34,508 nt of DNA, from assembly GCA_017468385.1 (NCBI GenBank), contig JAFUIQ010000034.1, positions 1-34,508 on the forward strand, given 5' to 3'. A program made the position numbers and the translations under genes. Under the pieces are notes generated by a model. The model made no database searches. It saw only the letters and a list, made by a program, of their open reading frames with translations, and was not told the DNA's origin. Each line of letters opens with the position of its first letter. Position 1 is the stretch's first letter. Positions 6,398-14,219 of the stretch are shown one piece after another. This stretch comes from Clostridia bacterium (GTDB lineage Bacteria > Bacillota > Clostridia > Oscillospirales > CAG-272).

Positions 6398-8575
6398 ATG
6401 AAGATCATCAAGCGAAACGGCTCCGAGGCCGTATTTGATATTACCAAGATCATCCGCGCCATCTCCCAGGCCAACGAAACTGTGGACGAAGGCATCCGCA
6501 TGACCCCCACCCAGATCCGCCGCATCGCGGAGCGGGTCGTTCTGGCCTGCGAGGAATTGGGCCGGTCCCCCGGGGTGGAGGAAGTACAGGACATGGTGGA
6601 GCAGCAGATCATGGCACACGGTGCCTTTGAGGTGGCCCGCTCCTACATAACCTACCGCTACACCCGCAATCTGGTCCGTCAGTCCAACACGACAGACGAC
6701 AAGATCCTCAGCCTGATCGAATGCAACAACGAGGAAGCCAAGCAGGAAAACTCCAACAAGAATCCCATCATCAACTCCACCCAGCGTGACTATATGGCGG
6801 GCGAGGTGTCCCGGGACATCACCAACCGTATTCTTTTGCCGGCGGAGATCGTGAAGGCCCACAACGAGGGCATTATCCATTTCCACGACACGGATTACTA
6901 CGCCCAGCACATGCACAACTGCGATCTGGTCAATCTGGAGGACATGCTGCAGAATGGCACGGTGATCACCGGCACGCTGATCGAGCGTCCTCACTCCTTT
7001 GCCACCGCCTGCAACATCGCCACCCAGATCGTGGCTCAGGTTGCCTCCAATCAGTACGGCGGTCAGTCCATTTCTCTGACCCATCTGGCTCCCTTCGTAC
7101 AGGTGAGCCGGGAGAAAATCCGCACGGCGGTTCTGTCTGAGATGGAGGCCATCGGTGCCACTCCCTCCGAGGAGCAGATCAGCACCATCGTGGAGGAGCG
7201 TCTTCGTGAGGAGATCCGCCGCGGTGTGCAAACCATCCAGTATCAGGTGGTGACTCTGCTTACCACCAACGGACAGGCTCCCTTCGTGACTGTATTCATG
7301 TATCTGAACGAGGCCAAGGATGCGGCTGAAAAGCGGGATCTGGCCATGATCATCGAGGAAACGCTGAATCAGCGGTACCAGGGCGTGAAGAACGAGAAGG
7401 GCGTATGGGTCACCCCCGCCTTCCCGAAGCTGATCTACGTTCTGGAAGAGGACAACATCACCGAGGATTCCCCCTACTGGTATCTGACCAAGCTGGCGGC
7501 AAAATGCACCGCCAAGCGAATGGTTCCCGACTACATCTCCGAGAAGAAGATGCTGGAGTTGAAGGTGGACAAAAACGGTGAGGGACACTGCTACACCTGC
7601 ATGGGCTGCCGCAGCTTTTTGACGCCCTATGTGGATCCGGAGACCAATCAGCCGAAATATTACGGCCGATTCAATCAGGGCGTGGTAACTTTGAATCTGC
7701 CCGACATCGCTCTGTCCTCCGGCGGAAATCTGGACAAGTTCTGGAATATTTTTGACGAGAGACTGGAGCTTTGTCACGAGGCTCTGATGTGCCGTCACAA
7801 CCGTCTGAAGGGTACCTTGTCCGACGCGGCACCGATTCTGTGGCAGTACGGCGCCTGCGCACGGCTGGAGAAGGGTGAGCCTATCGACAAGCTGCTGTAC
7901 GGCGGATACTCCACCATTTCCCTGGGCTACGCGGGACTGTACGAGTGCGTGAAATACATGACCGGCATGAGCCATACCGATCCTGCCGCCACTCCCTTCG
8001 CTCTGGAAGTGATGGATTATCTGAACGCTGCCTGCCGCCGCTGGAAGGCCGAGCACAACATCGACTTCAGCTTGTACGGCACGCCCCTGGAATCCACCAC
8101 CTACAAGTTTGCAAAATGCCTGCAGAAGCGCTTCGGCATCGTAGAGGGTGTCACCGACAAGGGATACATCACCAACAGCTATCACGTGCACGTAACCGAG
8201 CCCATCAACGCCTTCGACAAGCTGAAATTTGAGGCGCAGTTCCAGCATCTGTCCCCCGGCGGCGCCATCAGCTACGTGGAAGTGCCCAACATGCAGCAGA
8301 ATCTGGATGCGGTTTTGGAAGTGATGAAGTTCATCTACGACAACATCATCTACGCCGAGTTGAACACCAAGAGCGACTACTGCCAGGAATGCGGATACGA
8401 CGGCGAGATCGCCATCGTGGAAGAGGACGGCAAGCTGATCTGGGAATGCCCCAACTGCAAAAACCGGGATCAGGACAAGATGAATGTGGCCCGCCGCACC
8501 TGCGGATACATCGGTACCCAGTTCTGGAATCAGGGACGGACCCAGGAGATCAAGGAACGGGTTCTGCACCTGTAA
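6398..8575 (+). CDS. nrdD: Anaerobic (class III) ribonucleoside-triphosphate reductase
   Basis: This encodes 725 residues. The enzyme makes deoxyribonucleotides from NTPs under anaerobic conditions with a glycyl radical. An ATP-cone regulatory domain occupies about residues 1-95 (KIIKRNGSEAVFD start). The barrel carries HFHDTDYY and the active-site region CYTCMGCRSF. A zinc ribbon is seen as YCQECGY and WECPNCKN near the C-terminus. The radical site is RRTCGYIG, with the radical glycine at about 703. The length is normal and no part is missing. AAAGGATAAC lies before the ATG at a slightly long distance. nrdG follows after 9 bases and shares the operon. The oxygen-sensitive enzyme points to an anaerobe. 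Confidence 0.97.
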   Translation: MKIIKRNGSEAVFDITKIIRAISQANETVDEGIRMTPTQIRRIAERVVLACEELGRSPGVEEVQDMVEQQIMAHGAFEVARSYITYRYTRNLVRQSNTTDDKILSLIECNNEEAKQENSNKNPIINSTQRDYMAGEVSRDITNRILLPAEIVKAHNEGIIHFHDTDYYAQHMHNCDLVNLEDMLQNGTVITGTLIERPHSFATACNIATQIVAQVASNQYGGQSISLTHLAPFVQVSREKIRTAVLSEMEAIGATPSEEQISTIVEERLREEIRRGVQTIQYQVVTLLTTNGQAPFVTVFMYLNEAKDAAEKRDLAMIIEETLNQRYQGVKNEKGVWVTPAFPKLIYVLEEDNITEDSPYWYLTKLAAKCTAKRMVPDYISEKKMLELKVDKNGEGHCYTCMGCRSFLTPYVDPETNQPKYYGRFNQGVVTLNLPDIALSSGGNLDKFWNIFDERLELCHEALMCRHNRLKGTLSDAAPILWQYGACARLEKGEPIDKLLYGGYSTISLGYAGLYECVKYMTGMSHTDPAATPFALEVMDYLNAACRRWKAEHNIDFSLYGTPLESTTYKFAKCLQKRFGIVEGVTDKGYITNSYHVHVTEPINAFDKLKFEAQFQHLSPGGAISYVEVPNMQQNLDAVLEVMKFIYDNIIYAELNTKSDYCQECGYDGEIAIVEEDGKLIWECPNCKNRDQDKMNVARRTCGYIGTQFWNQGRTQEIKERVLHL

Positions 8576-8584
8576 GGAGTTTTC

Positions 8585-9106
8585 ATGCATTACGGTGAGA
8601 TCAAAGACTGCGATATTGCCAACGGCATCGGGGTACGGATTTCCCTGTTCGTATCCGGCTGCCGCAATCACTGCCCCCACTGCTTTCAGCCCGAAACATG
8701 GGATTTCACTTACGGCGATCCTTTCACCCCGGAGGTGGAGGAAAAAATCCTGTCCATGCTGTCCCCTGCCTACATACAGGGGCTGACGGTTTTGGGCGGG
8801 GAGCCCATGGAAGCGGAGAATCAGCGGGATCTGCTTCCCTTCCTTCGCCGGGTGCGGGATGCCTATCCGGCCAAGACCATCTGGATCTACTCCGGCTTCA
8901 CCTTTGAGGAGCTGCACGATCCTGCCTGCCGGGCACGGTGCGAGGCGACAGATGTGATTCTGTCACTGATCGACGTACTGGTGGACGGCCGGTATGTGGA
9001 GGAGAAGCGAAACATATCCCTCCGCTTCCGCGGATCGGAAAACCAGCGGCTGATCGACGTACCGAAAACCCTCGCCGCCGGATCGGTGATCCTTTGGGGA
9101 AAATAA
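8585..9106 (+). CDS. nrdG: Anaerobic ribonucleotide reductase activating protein (radical SAM)
   Basis: This encodes 173 residues. It is a radical S-adenosylmethionine enzyme that installs the glycyl radical on NrdD. The 4Fe-4S motif Cys26-x3-Cys30-x2-Cys33 (GCRNHCPHC) is followed by LTVLGGEP, the SAM-binding glycine-rich strand, and the IWIYSGF strand. RNISLRFRGSENQR near the C-terminus is typical of the family. AAGGAG stands just before the ATG, overlapping the nrdD stop region, so the two proteins are likely made in coupled amounts. Confidence 0.97.
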   Translation: MHYGEIKDCDIANGIGVRISLFVSGCRNHCPHCFQPETWDFTYGDPFTPEVEEKILSMLSPAYIQGLTVLGGEPMEAENQRDLLPFLRRVRDAYPAKTIWIYSGFTFEELHDPACRARCEATDVILSLIDVLVDGRYVEEKRNISLRFRGSENQRLIDVPKTLAAGSVILWGK

Positions 9107-9111
9107 AAAAT

Positions 9112-9150
9112 CAGGACTTGCTGCCCTTGGCAGCAAGTCCTGTTTCGTTT
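9112..9150. terminator. Bidirectional terminator between nrdG and the lipid kinase gene
   Basis: A perfect 14-bp stem (9112-9125 with 9129-9142) has a 3-base loop, A-run on the left and TTTCGTTT on the right. It ends both convergent transcripts. Confidence 0.9.
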
Positions 9151-9151
9151 A

Positions 9152-10090
9152 TCATTTGGAAAGATTCTTCAGGGGCACGTAGCGGAGGGCCTCGGGAATG
9201 ATCTCTGCCCGGACACCGCAGGCGGGAATGATCTCCCCGTCCAGGCAGATGCGGGACACGGTATCCAGTGTGAACGCCTTACAGCGGCGGTATTCCGCGA
9301 TGGGCATGAAGGCAGGAGTAAGTGCCCGTGTTTCCGGATTGATGTGGGTACCGGCGCGATACGAGCCGACCACAGACAAAAATTTTGCGCGGGAAATGTT
9401 CTTCACCACCAGCACGTCCATAAATCCGTCGGTGGGGTCCGCCGTCGGCAGGCCCTTGAAGCCGCCGCCGCAATAGGGGCAGTTGGCCACAGCGGTGAGC
9501 AGAAATTCCCCTTCCATATGTTCTTCGTCGATCAGATCCTCCGAGCCGTTCTGCCAGATGCCGTGGAAGGACATACCGGTTTTTATCGTGGGCTTTTTCG
9601 TGAGAATCTTTGCCACGCCGGCGATATAGGAGGCGCTGTTGTTCATGGTGTGCTTCCGGCGCAATTCCTCCGACTCCGCCGCCACCTCGCAATCGAAGCC
9701 GATGTTCAGCATATTCAGCACGTACCGTCCGTTGACAGAGATCATATCCAGCATGATGTGATCCTGTCCCTCGGGGGGATCGAAGGCGGAGATGCCGCGG
9801 ACGAAATCGTTGCCCGATCCGGCGGGAACGATGGTGATGGACGCCCGCTTGCCGGCGCCGGCCATCATAATGCCGGTAGCGGCTTCCCCGGCGGTACCGT
9901 CGCCGCCGTAGACCACGAAATGGGTATCGGGATCGTGGAGGCACGCCTCGGCGATATAATCCGAGCACTCACCGGATCGCTCCGTCAGGTGGACTTCCGC
10001 ACCTGCTTCCTCCGCCGCACGGCGGGCATCATCCAGATACCGTCCGTTGCCTGCTGCGGGATTCATTACGTATACCAGTCGTTTCGACAT
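9152..10090 (-). CDS. Diacylglycerol kinase-family lipid kinase (YegS/BmrU-like)
   Basis: This encodes 312 residues. The DAGK catalytic domain is clear: NPAAGNG (residues 10-16), the nucleotide-binding GGDGT (62-66) and PAGSGNDF (89-96). The C-terminal beta-sandwich contains the DGEI turn of the family (in CLDGEIIP). These soluble enzymes phosphorylate diacylglycerol or related lipids and recycle them into phospholipid synthesis. The true substrate varies within the family. The start MSKRLVYVMNP fits the family N-terminus. It has its own consensus promoter. Confidence 0.92.
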   Translation of the reverse strand: MSKRLVYVMNPAAGNGRYLDDARRAAEEAGAEVHLTERSGECSDYIAEACLHDPDTHFVVYGGDGTAGEAATGIMMAGAGKRASITIVPAGSGNDFVRGISAFDPPEGQDHIMLDMISVNGRYVLNMLNIGFDCEVAAESEELRRKHTMNNSASYIAGVAKILTKKPTIKTGMSFHGIWQNGSEDLIDEEHMEGEFLLTAVANCPYCGGGFKGLPTADPTDGFMDVLVVKNISRAKFLSVVGSYRAGTHINPETRALTPAFMPIAEYRRCKAFTLDTVSRICLDGEIIPACGVRAEIIPEALRYVPLKNLSK

Positions 10091-10135
10091 ATTATGTACC
10101 TCGATTTATGTAAATACAAGGGGATTTATGTCCTT

Positions 10136-10164
10136 ATTATACAGGGAATCGGGGGGATTGTCAA
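10136..10164 (-). promoter_or_regulatory. Lipid kinase promoter
   Basis: A perfect minus-strand sigma-A promoter: -35 TTGACA (10164-10159), a 17-bp spacer and -10 TATAAT (10141-10136). Confidence 0.9.
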
Positions 10165-10181
10165 GCGAGAGGGTCACCGCT

Positions 10182-10208
10182 CATCCGTGAGTATATATTT
10201 CACGGATG
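10182..10208. repeat. Inverted repeat upstream of the lipid kinase promoter
   Basis: CATCCGTGA (10182-10190) and TCACGGATG (10200-10208) pair perfectly over 9 bp around the AT-rich loop GTATATATT. No T-tract follows on either strand, so it is not a standard terminator. It could be an operator or a remnant of the RAYT's end. Confidence 0.5.
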
Positions 10209-10241
10209 GGGTGGGATAAATGTATGAGCCGAAGCTTATCT

Positions 10242-10754
10242 CTATTCTTCTGTATATAACTCATCATAGTACCAGCGCATTGGATTTTCGTAGATGTATT
10301 TTATGTGTTCTTCATAGTCTTCGCGGTTTCGAATGATATGGTCGTTGAAATGTCTTTGCCAAATGTTTTCGCCGTATTCTTTATTGCAAAAGCGTTTGAA
10401 TGTTGATACAAACCGCGACACATACGAATGTTGTTTCACCGTAGGGGGCGACGTCCTCGACGCCCCGTCATTATGAACAAGCAACATAATGTGAATGTGG
10501 TTTGGCATAATTACGTATCGGTCAACCGATATATTATTATAGAAATTATTCAATTGGTTTATATATTTATCTGCGATTTTGCCATATGGCAATAATTCTG
10601 TGTCTTTCGGGGCGTCGGGGACGTCGCCCCCTACAATGCGGGATAAGATTCTTCGGCGATTTTCCGTACATATTGTGAGAAAGTATGCCCCGGATGAATT
10701 ATAATCAAAATTTTTCAATCTCGTCGGTTTTCTCTTTGGCAATTCGTTATCCAT
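10242..10754 (-). CDS. REP-associated tyrosine transposase (RAYT), copy 2
   Basis: This encodes 170 residues from the ATG at 10754 (MDNELPKRK, matching copy 1; an ATG two codons earlier is possible). The family blocks are DYNSSGAYFLTICT, the HUH motif in MPNHIHIML, IWQRHFNDHII and REDYEEHIKYIYENP. It is paralogous to the RAYT at 5325-5846, ending with almost the same residues (NPMRWYYDELY). Like that gene it carries two inverted REP-like palindromes in frame at the same two positions, but with a different stem sequence. It ends with TAG and has A/T-rich composition. Transcription would come from a promoter embedded in the pyk terminator. Confidence 0.9.
   Translation of the reverse strand: MDNELPKRKPTRLKNFDYNSSGAYFLTICTENRRRILSRIVGGDVPDAPKDTELLPYGKIADKYINQLNNFYNNISVDRYVIMPNHIHIMLLVHNDGASRTSPPTVKQHSYVSRFVSTFKRFCNKEYGENIWQRHFNDHIIRNREDYEEHIKYIYENPMRWYYDELYTEE
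10441..10467 (+). repeat. REP-like palindrome B inside RAYT copy 2
   Basis: The palindrome starts GTAGGGGGCG and ends CGCCCCG. It is inverted relative to 10608-10634 with one mismatch in 27. It shares the GTAGGGG/CGCCC frame with the copy 1 palindromes but has a different centre. In frame it encodes DGASRTSPP. Confidence 0.85.
10608..10634 (-). repeat. REP-like palindrome A inside RAYT copy 2
   Basis: This is the inverted partner of 10441-10467. It encodes VGGDVPDAP, at the position where copy 1 has VGAIHESP. Confidence 0.85.
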
Positions 10755-10770
10755 TTCCATCACCCACCCT

Positions 10771-10810
10771 ATTATAGCAAAAAAACGGCCGGGGGACAAT
10801 CCCTCGGCCG
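10771..10810 (-). promoter_or_regulatory. pyk terminator with an embedded promoter for RAYT copy 2
   Basis: On the minus strand, CGGCCG (10810-10805) pairs with CGGCCG (10791-10786), with GGG/CCC above it, followed by TTTTTTT: the pyk terminator. The loop supplies -35 TTGTCC (10799-10794). A 17-bp spacer, made of the descending arm and the T-tract, leads to -10 TATAAT (10776-10771). Confidence 0.75.
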
Positions 10811-10821
10811 ATTTCATACTA

Positions 10822-12249
10822 TTACCGATTCTTTTCTACGGTTTGGATGCGCAAGGCGGTGGCGGCGCCGGTATGGGTAGAGGTACCGGCGGTGATGACC
10901 ACCCGGTCACCCATATCGATATAGCCGCTCATCTTAGCGCAATCGATGGCGTGGCGATACATGGCGTCCTCCTCATACTGGTACAGCGCATGGACCGGGT
11001 ACACGCCCCAGGACAGGGCCAACTGATGGTAGGTCTTATCCTCCGGGGTGGCGGCGATGATGGGCTGGGCCGGGCGGTATTTGGACACGCACCGGGCGGT
11101 ATAGCCGGATTTGGTCAGGGCAATGATGGCGCTGGCGCCGATATCCCGGGCGGTGGTACAAGCGGCATCGCAGATGGCGCCGGTGGCGTCATCGATCTGG
11201 CTGTTGTAGCGGGCCGGTGCGCCGTATCCCAGCTCGAATGCGTCCTGCTCCGCCTGGCGTGCGATCTTGGACATGACGCGGACGACCAAGGCAGGATCCC
11301 GTCCGGCGGCGGTCTCGCCGGAGAGCATAATGGCGGATGTGCCGTCAAAGACGGCGTTAGCCACGTCGGTAATCTCCGCAGGGGTGGGGGTGGGGCTGGT
11401 GATCATGGACTCCAGCATCTGGGTGGCGGTGATGACCATCTTGCCTTCCTGATAGCAGCGGCGGATGAACTTCTTCTGCAGGCCGGGGAGTCTTTCAAAC
11501 TCGATCTCCACGCCCATATCACCCCGGGCCACCATGATGCCGTCGGAATGGGCCAGGATAGCATCGAAATTCTCCACGCCTTCCTCGTTCTCAATTTTGG
11601 CGATGATCTTGATCCGATGGCCGCCCCAGAAATCCAGGAAGTTACGGACGGCGATCACATCCTCCGCCGTGCGGACGAAGGAGGCGGCTATAAAGTCCAC
11701 GTCGTTCTCCACCGCGAAGCGGAGATCCGCCTCATCGGCCTCGGAGATATAGGGCAGGGACAATCGGGCATGAGGAACGTTGACGCCCTTTCGATCGGAG
11801 ATGGGGCCGCCGTTGCGCACGCGGCAGATCAGATCGGTATCGGTGGTTTCCTCCACCTCCAGCGTGATCCGTCCGTCATCCAGCAGCACCACGCTGCCGG
11901 GAGCCAACTGCTTGGCCATATCCGCGTAGGTAACGGATGCGATCTCGCCATTTCCCTCCACGGCATTACCGGTAAGGGTGAAGCGGTCGCCTTTTTTCAG
12001 GATTGCTTTTCCGCCGGCAAATGTGCCCAGGCGGATTTCGGGTCCTTTGGTGTCCAACATCACGGCGGCGGGAAGCTTCAATTCATCCCGCACACGACGA
12101 AAACGTTCCAGCGTTGTCTTGTGCATTTCATGGGTGCCATGGGAGAAATTCAGACGTGCCACGTTCATGCCGCCCAGCAGCATTTCCCGCATGACATTTT
12201 CGTCCGTTGACGCGGGACCGAGGGTACATACGATCTTCGTTTTCTTCAT
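10822..12249 (-). CDS. pyk: Pyruvate kinase
   Basis: This encodes 475 residues. The glycolytic enzyme transfers phosphate from phosphoenolpyruvate to ADP. The start MKKTKIVCTLGPAS is canonical, with TTGGAGG just before the ATG at 12249. NFSHG, LDTKGPEIR, the KIENEEG loop with the catalytic lysine, VARGDMGVE and the QMLESM segment for the active site are all present. The B-domain is intact. The C-terminal domain ends with the GTSTHTGAATALRIQTV effector region. There is no extra PEP-utiliser domain, unlike the longer enzymes of some Bacilli. It lies 56 bases downstream of the antiporter gene with no terminator between, so they are likely co-transcribed. Confidence 0.97.
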   Translation of the reverse strand: MKKTKIVCTLGPASTDENVMREMLLGGMNVARLNFSHGTHEMHKTTLERFRRVRDELKLPAAVMLDTKGPEIRLGTFAGGKAILKKGDRFTLTGNAVEGNGEIASVTYADMAKQLAPGSVVLLDDGRITLEVEETTDTDLICRVRNGGPISDRKGVNVPHARLSLPYISEADEADLRFAVENDVDFIAASFVRTAEDVIAVRNFLDFWGGHRIKIIAKIENEEGVENFDAILAHSDGIMVARGDMGVEIEFERLPGLQKKFIRRCYQEGKMVITATQMLESMITSPTPTPAEITDVANAVFDGTSAIMLSGETAAGRDPALVVRVMSKIARQAEQDAFELGYGAPARYNSQIDDATGAICDAACTTARDIGASAIIALTKSGYTARCVSKYRPAQPIIAATPEDKTYHQLALSWGVYPVHALYQYEEDAMYRHAIDCAKMSGYIDMGDRVVITAGTSTHTGAATALRIQTVEKNR

Positions 12250-12305
12250 AACAGAATCCTCCAAAAAATTCGGGGGGATGGGGATGCGGGACAATCCGGG
12301 GAAAT

Positions 12306-13577
12306 TTATGCTCTTTTATTGGGAGTCTTGATAATCTCGGGGCGGGGGCTGATATCACCGGCGGCCTGCAATGCCATACGGGTCAGGGCGGGGCCAACCA
12401 ATTCATAGACCAACACGGCAAACAAAACGATATTGCGGATCAAGATACCGCTTTCCGCCCCCAACTGGAGCGCGGTGATGGACATACCCAGCGCCACACC
12501 GGCCTGGGGAAGCAGAGTGATACCCAGATATTTAACGATGGAAGGGGAGCAGTGCACCATCTGCGCGCTGAAGCGGGCACCCGCATATTTTCCCACGGAA
12601 CGGGATGCAATATACGCCACGCCGATAGCCACGATGACGATATCGGTGAATACACTGAGTTCCAATTCCGCACCGCTCATTACGAAGAAGAGCACGAACA
12701 GGGGCGCAGTCCACTTATCCGTTTTCTCCATCAGATCCTCGGAGAAATCACAGATATTGCAGAATATGGTGCCCAGCATCATGCAGACCAGCAGGGTGGA
12801 AAAGCTTACATGCACCGGTCCGATATGGAAGTCCAGCATGGACAAACCGACGGTCAGCATAACGAAAGTAACCGCCATACTGAGACGCTTACTGCCCGAA
12901 TGGAAGTGCTTCTCCGCAAAGGTGAAGATGTAGCCCATAATCGCACCGAGGCCGAGAGAAACCACGATTTCCACGAGGGGATTGACCAGAATGGAGATCA
13001 GATCCATATTGCCGTCCTGCAAAGCACGGGCAATACCAAAGGAAACGGCGAAAATGATCAGGCCGACGGCGTCATCCAGCGCCACGATGGGGAGCAGGAT
13101 ATCGGTCAGCTCGCCCTTGGCTTTATACTGACGAACGACCATCAGGGTAGCGGCGGGAGCCGTTGCGGCGGCAATGGCACCCAGAGTGATGGCAACGGGC
13201 AGGGGCAGTTTGTCCGGCGCGATGAAATGGAAGGCGATCAGTACCGCATCCACGCAGATTGTGGTAACCACAGCCTGCACGATGCCGATGACGGTAGCCT
13301 GCACGCCGTTTTTGCGGAGCTGGGACAGACGGAATTCATTACCGATGGAGAAGGCGATAAAGCCCAGGGCCACCTCGGAGATGATGCTCAGAGAGGCAAT
13401 CTGCTCCATGGAATTGAAGCCCAGGCCGGGGATATTGAGCGCACCCAGCAGATAGGGTCCCACCAAAATACCGGCTACCAGATAACCGGTAACAGCGGGA
13501 AGCTTCAGGGGCTTTACAAAGCGGGAAAGAATAAGTCCCGCTGCCAGAGCAATAGACAGGCATAGCAAGGTAGTCAT
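12306..13577 (-). CDS. Cation:proton antiporter (CPA2 / KefB-type)
   Basis: This encodes 423 residues with about 12 membrane segments and no long cytoplasmic tail. LKLPAVTGYLVAGILVGPY near the N-terminus, GFIAFSIGNEF, and ALDDAVGL (about residue 165, the paired aspartates used for ion binding) match the Na+/H+ exchanger domain of the CPA2 family. It probably exchanges Na+ or K+ for H+ across the membrane. There is no TrkA-N domain. The ATG at 13577 was chosen because the hydrophobic MTTLLCLSIALA start and the GGAAAGG site fit it better than the upstream ATG, which lies in the leader. It leads the operon with pyk. Confidence 0.9.
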   Translation of the reverse strand: MTTLLCLSIALAAGLILSRFVKPLKLPAVTGYLVAGILVGPYLLGALNIPGLGFNSMEQIASLSIISEVALGFIAFSIGNEFRLSQLRKNGVQATVIGIVQAVVTTICVDAVLIAFHFIAPDKLPLPVAITLGAIAAATAPAATLMVVRQYKAKGELTDILLPIVALDDAVGLIIFAVSFGIARALQDGNMDLISILVNPLVEIVVSLGLGAIMGYIFTFAEKHFHSGSKRLSMAVTFVMLTVGLSMLDFHIGPVHVSFSTLLVCMMLGTIFCNICDFSEDLMEKTDKWTAPLFVLFFVMSGAELELSVFTDIVIVAIGVAYIASRSVGKYAGARFSAQMVHCSPSIVKYLGITLLPQAGVALGMSITALQLGAESGILIRNIVLFAVLVYELVGPALTRMALQAAGDISPRPEIIKTPNKRA

Positions 13578-13621
13578 GATGTAAAGTGACCTTTCCGAAC
13601 CTAAGTAATAATGATAACACA

Positions 13622-13637
13622 CGTATGTGATCATACG
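13622..13637. promoter_or_regulatory. Possible operator in the antiporter leader
   Basis: CGTATG (13622-13627) and CATACG (13632-13637) form a 6-bp inverted repeat with a 4-base spacer, just downstream of the -10 of the antiporter promoter. This position suits a repressor or an early mRNA hairpin. No matching regulator is identified. Confidence 0.45.
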
Positions 13638-13643
13638 CTGTAT

Positions 13644-13672
13644 ATTATACCCCTGATTTCATGAATTGTCAA
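13644..13672 (-). promoter_or_regulatory. Antiporter-pyk promoter
   Basis: A perfect minus-strand sigma-A promoter: -35 TTGACA (13672-13667), a 17-bp spacer and -10 TATAAT (13649-13644). Confidence 0.9.
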
Positions 13673-13702
13673 ACGGAATCGGAAAATATCCCCTTTTGCT
13701 GC

Positions 13703-13735
13703 CGCCGAAGTTTTGGCGATATTTTTTTGTTTCTT
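13703..13735 (+). terminator. Terminator-like hairpin in front of the phage-operon promoter
   Basis: CGCCGAA, a 2-base turn and TTTTGGCG form a 7-bp stem (13703-13718, including one G-T pair), followed by ATATTTTTTTGTTT. It points toward the particle operon and could insulate it from stray upstream transcription. Confidence 0.5.
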
Positions 13736-13794
13736 GTGCGAGATGCACAACGGGATGTGACAGATTATGTGCAAATCCCACTACTCGGCTTATA

Positions 13795-13824
13795 TTGACA
13801 GAACAGGTGTTCTTGTTGTATAAT
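13795..13824 (+). promoter_or_regulatory. SOS-controlled promoter of the phage-like operon
   Basis: -35 TTGACA (13795-13800), an 18-bp spacer and -10 TATAAT (13819-13824), both hexamers perfect. The first 12 bases of the spacer (13801-13812) read GAACAGGTGTTC, a perfect GAAC-N4-GTTC site whose inner AGGT fits the R-N-R-Y centre of the Bacillus subtilis LexA (DinR) box. LexA bound here would block RNA polymerase directly. The strong promoter would open on DNA damage. Confidence 0.85.
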
Positions 13825-13865
13825 ATTGCCACGGCGAACAAATGTACCAATTGAGGAGGACTGCT

Positions 13866-14219
13866 TTGAAACAAGAACAAACACAGCGGTTTCTGGATCG
13901 GTTTTCCCAATGCTATCTGCGGGAAGATGCCGCGGCCAAAGCGGGCATCACCGATGCAGAAGCCATCGCCTATCTGAAACGGCGGAGCACCCGCGCCGCT
14001 CTGGATGAACGGATTTCCGCCCGGCTGGCGGGAAATATGCTGAAACGTATCCTGCGGGAATACGAGGCCATTGCATTCGGCAAATCGGAGGATATCCGGC
14101 CGGGGGAACGGATCCGCGCGCTGGAACAACTCCGCCATCTGACATCCTCCGACACGCCGGGAGATACCGGCACACAGGGAGACGCTCCCTCCCTGATCAT
14201 ACGGTGTGAATATGTCTGA
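13866..14219 (+). CDS. Phage terminase small subunit-like protein
   Basis: This encodes 117 residues from a TTG at 13866, which has GAGGAGG six bases upstream; an ATG at 13842 lacks a ribosome site. The first 60 residues have the helix-turn-helix pattern of small terminases (FLDRFSQCYLREDAAAKAGI, then a second helix with AYLKRRS). The second half has a long helix for oligomer formation. Small terminases pick the DNA for packaging. The gene is first in the operon, right after the SOS promoter, and overlaps the large terminase start. It is short for the family (usually 140-180). Whether it still recognises a specific pac site or packages random DNA is not visible. Confidence 0.75.
   Translation: MKQEQTQRFLDRFSQCYLREDAAAKAGITDAEAIAYLKRRSTRAALDERISARLAGNMLKRILREYEAIAFGKSEDIRPGERIRALEQLRHLTSSDTPGDTGTQGDAPSLIIRCEYV

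Noticed and set aside
6374-8917. Very long minus-strand open frame opposite nrdD/nrdG
   Set aside because: It is a shadow of codon bias in the nrd genes; the protein lacks any family pattern and the true genes are certain.
10242-10754. Loss of the catalytic tyrosine in RAYT copy 2 (WQRHFNDH versus WQRGFYDH)
   Set aside because: In the RAYT family the nucleophile is more likely in the EDYEEH or KYIYENP block, which both copies keep, so I do not claim an inactive enzyme.
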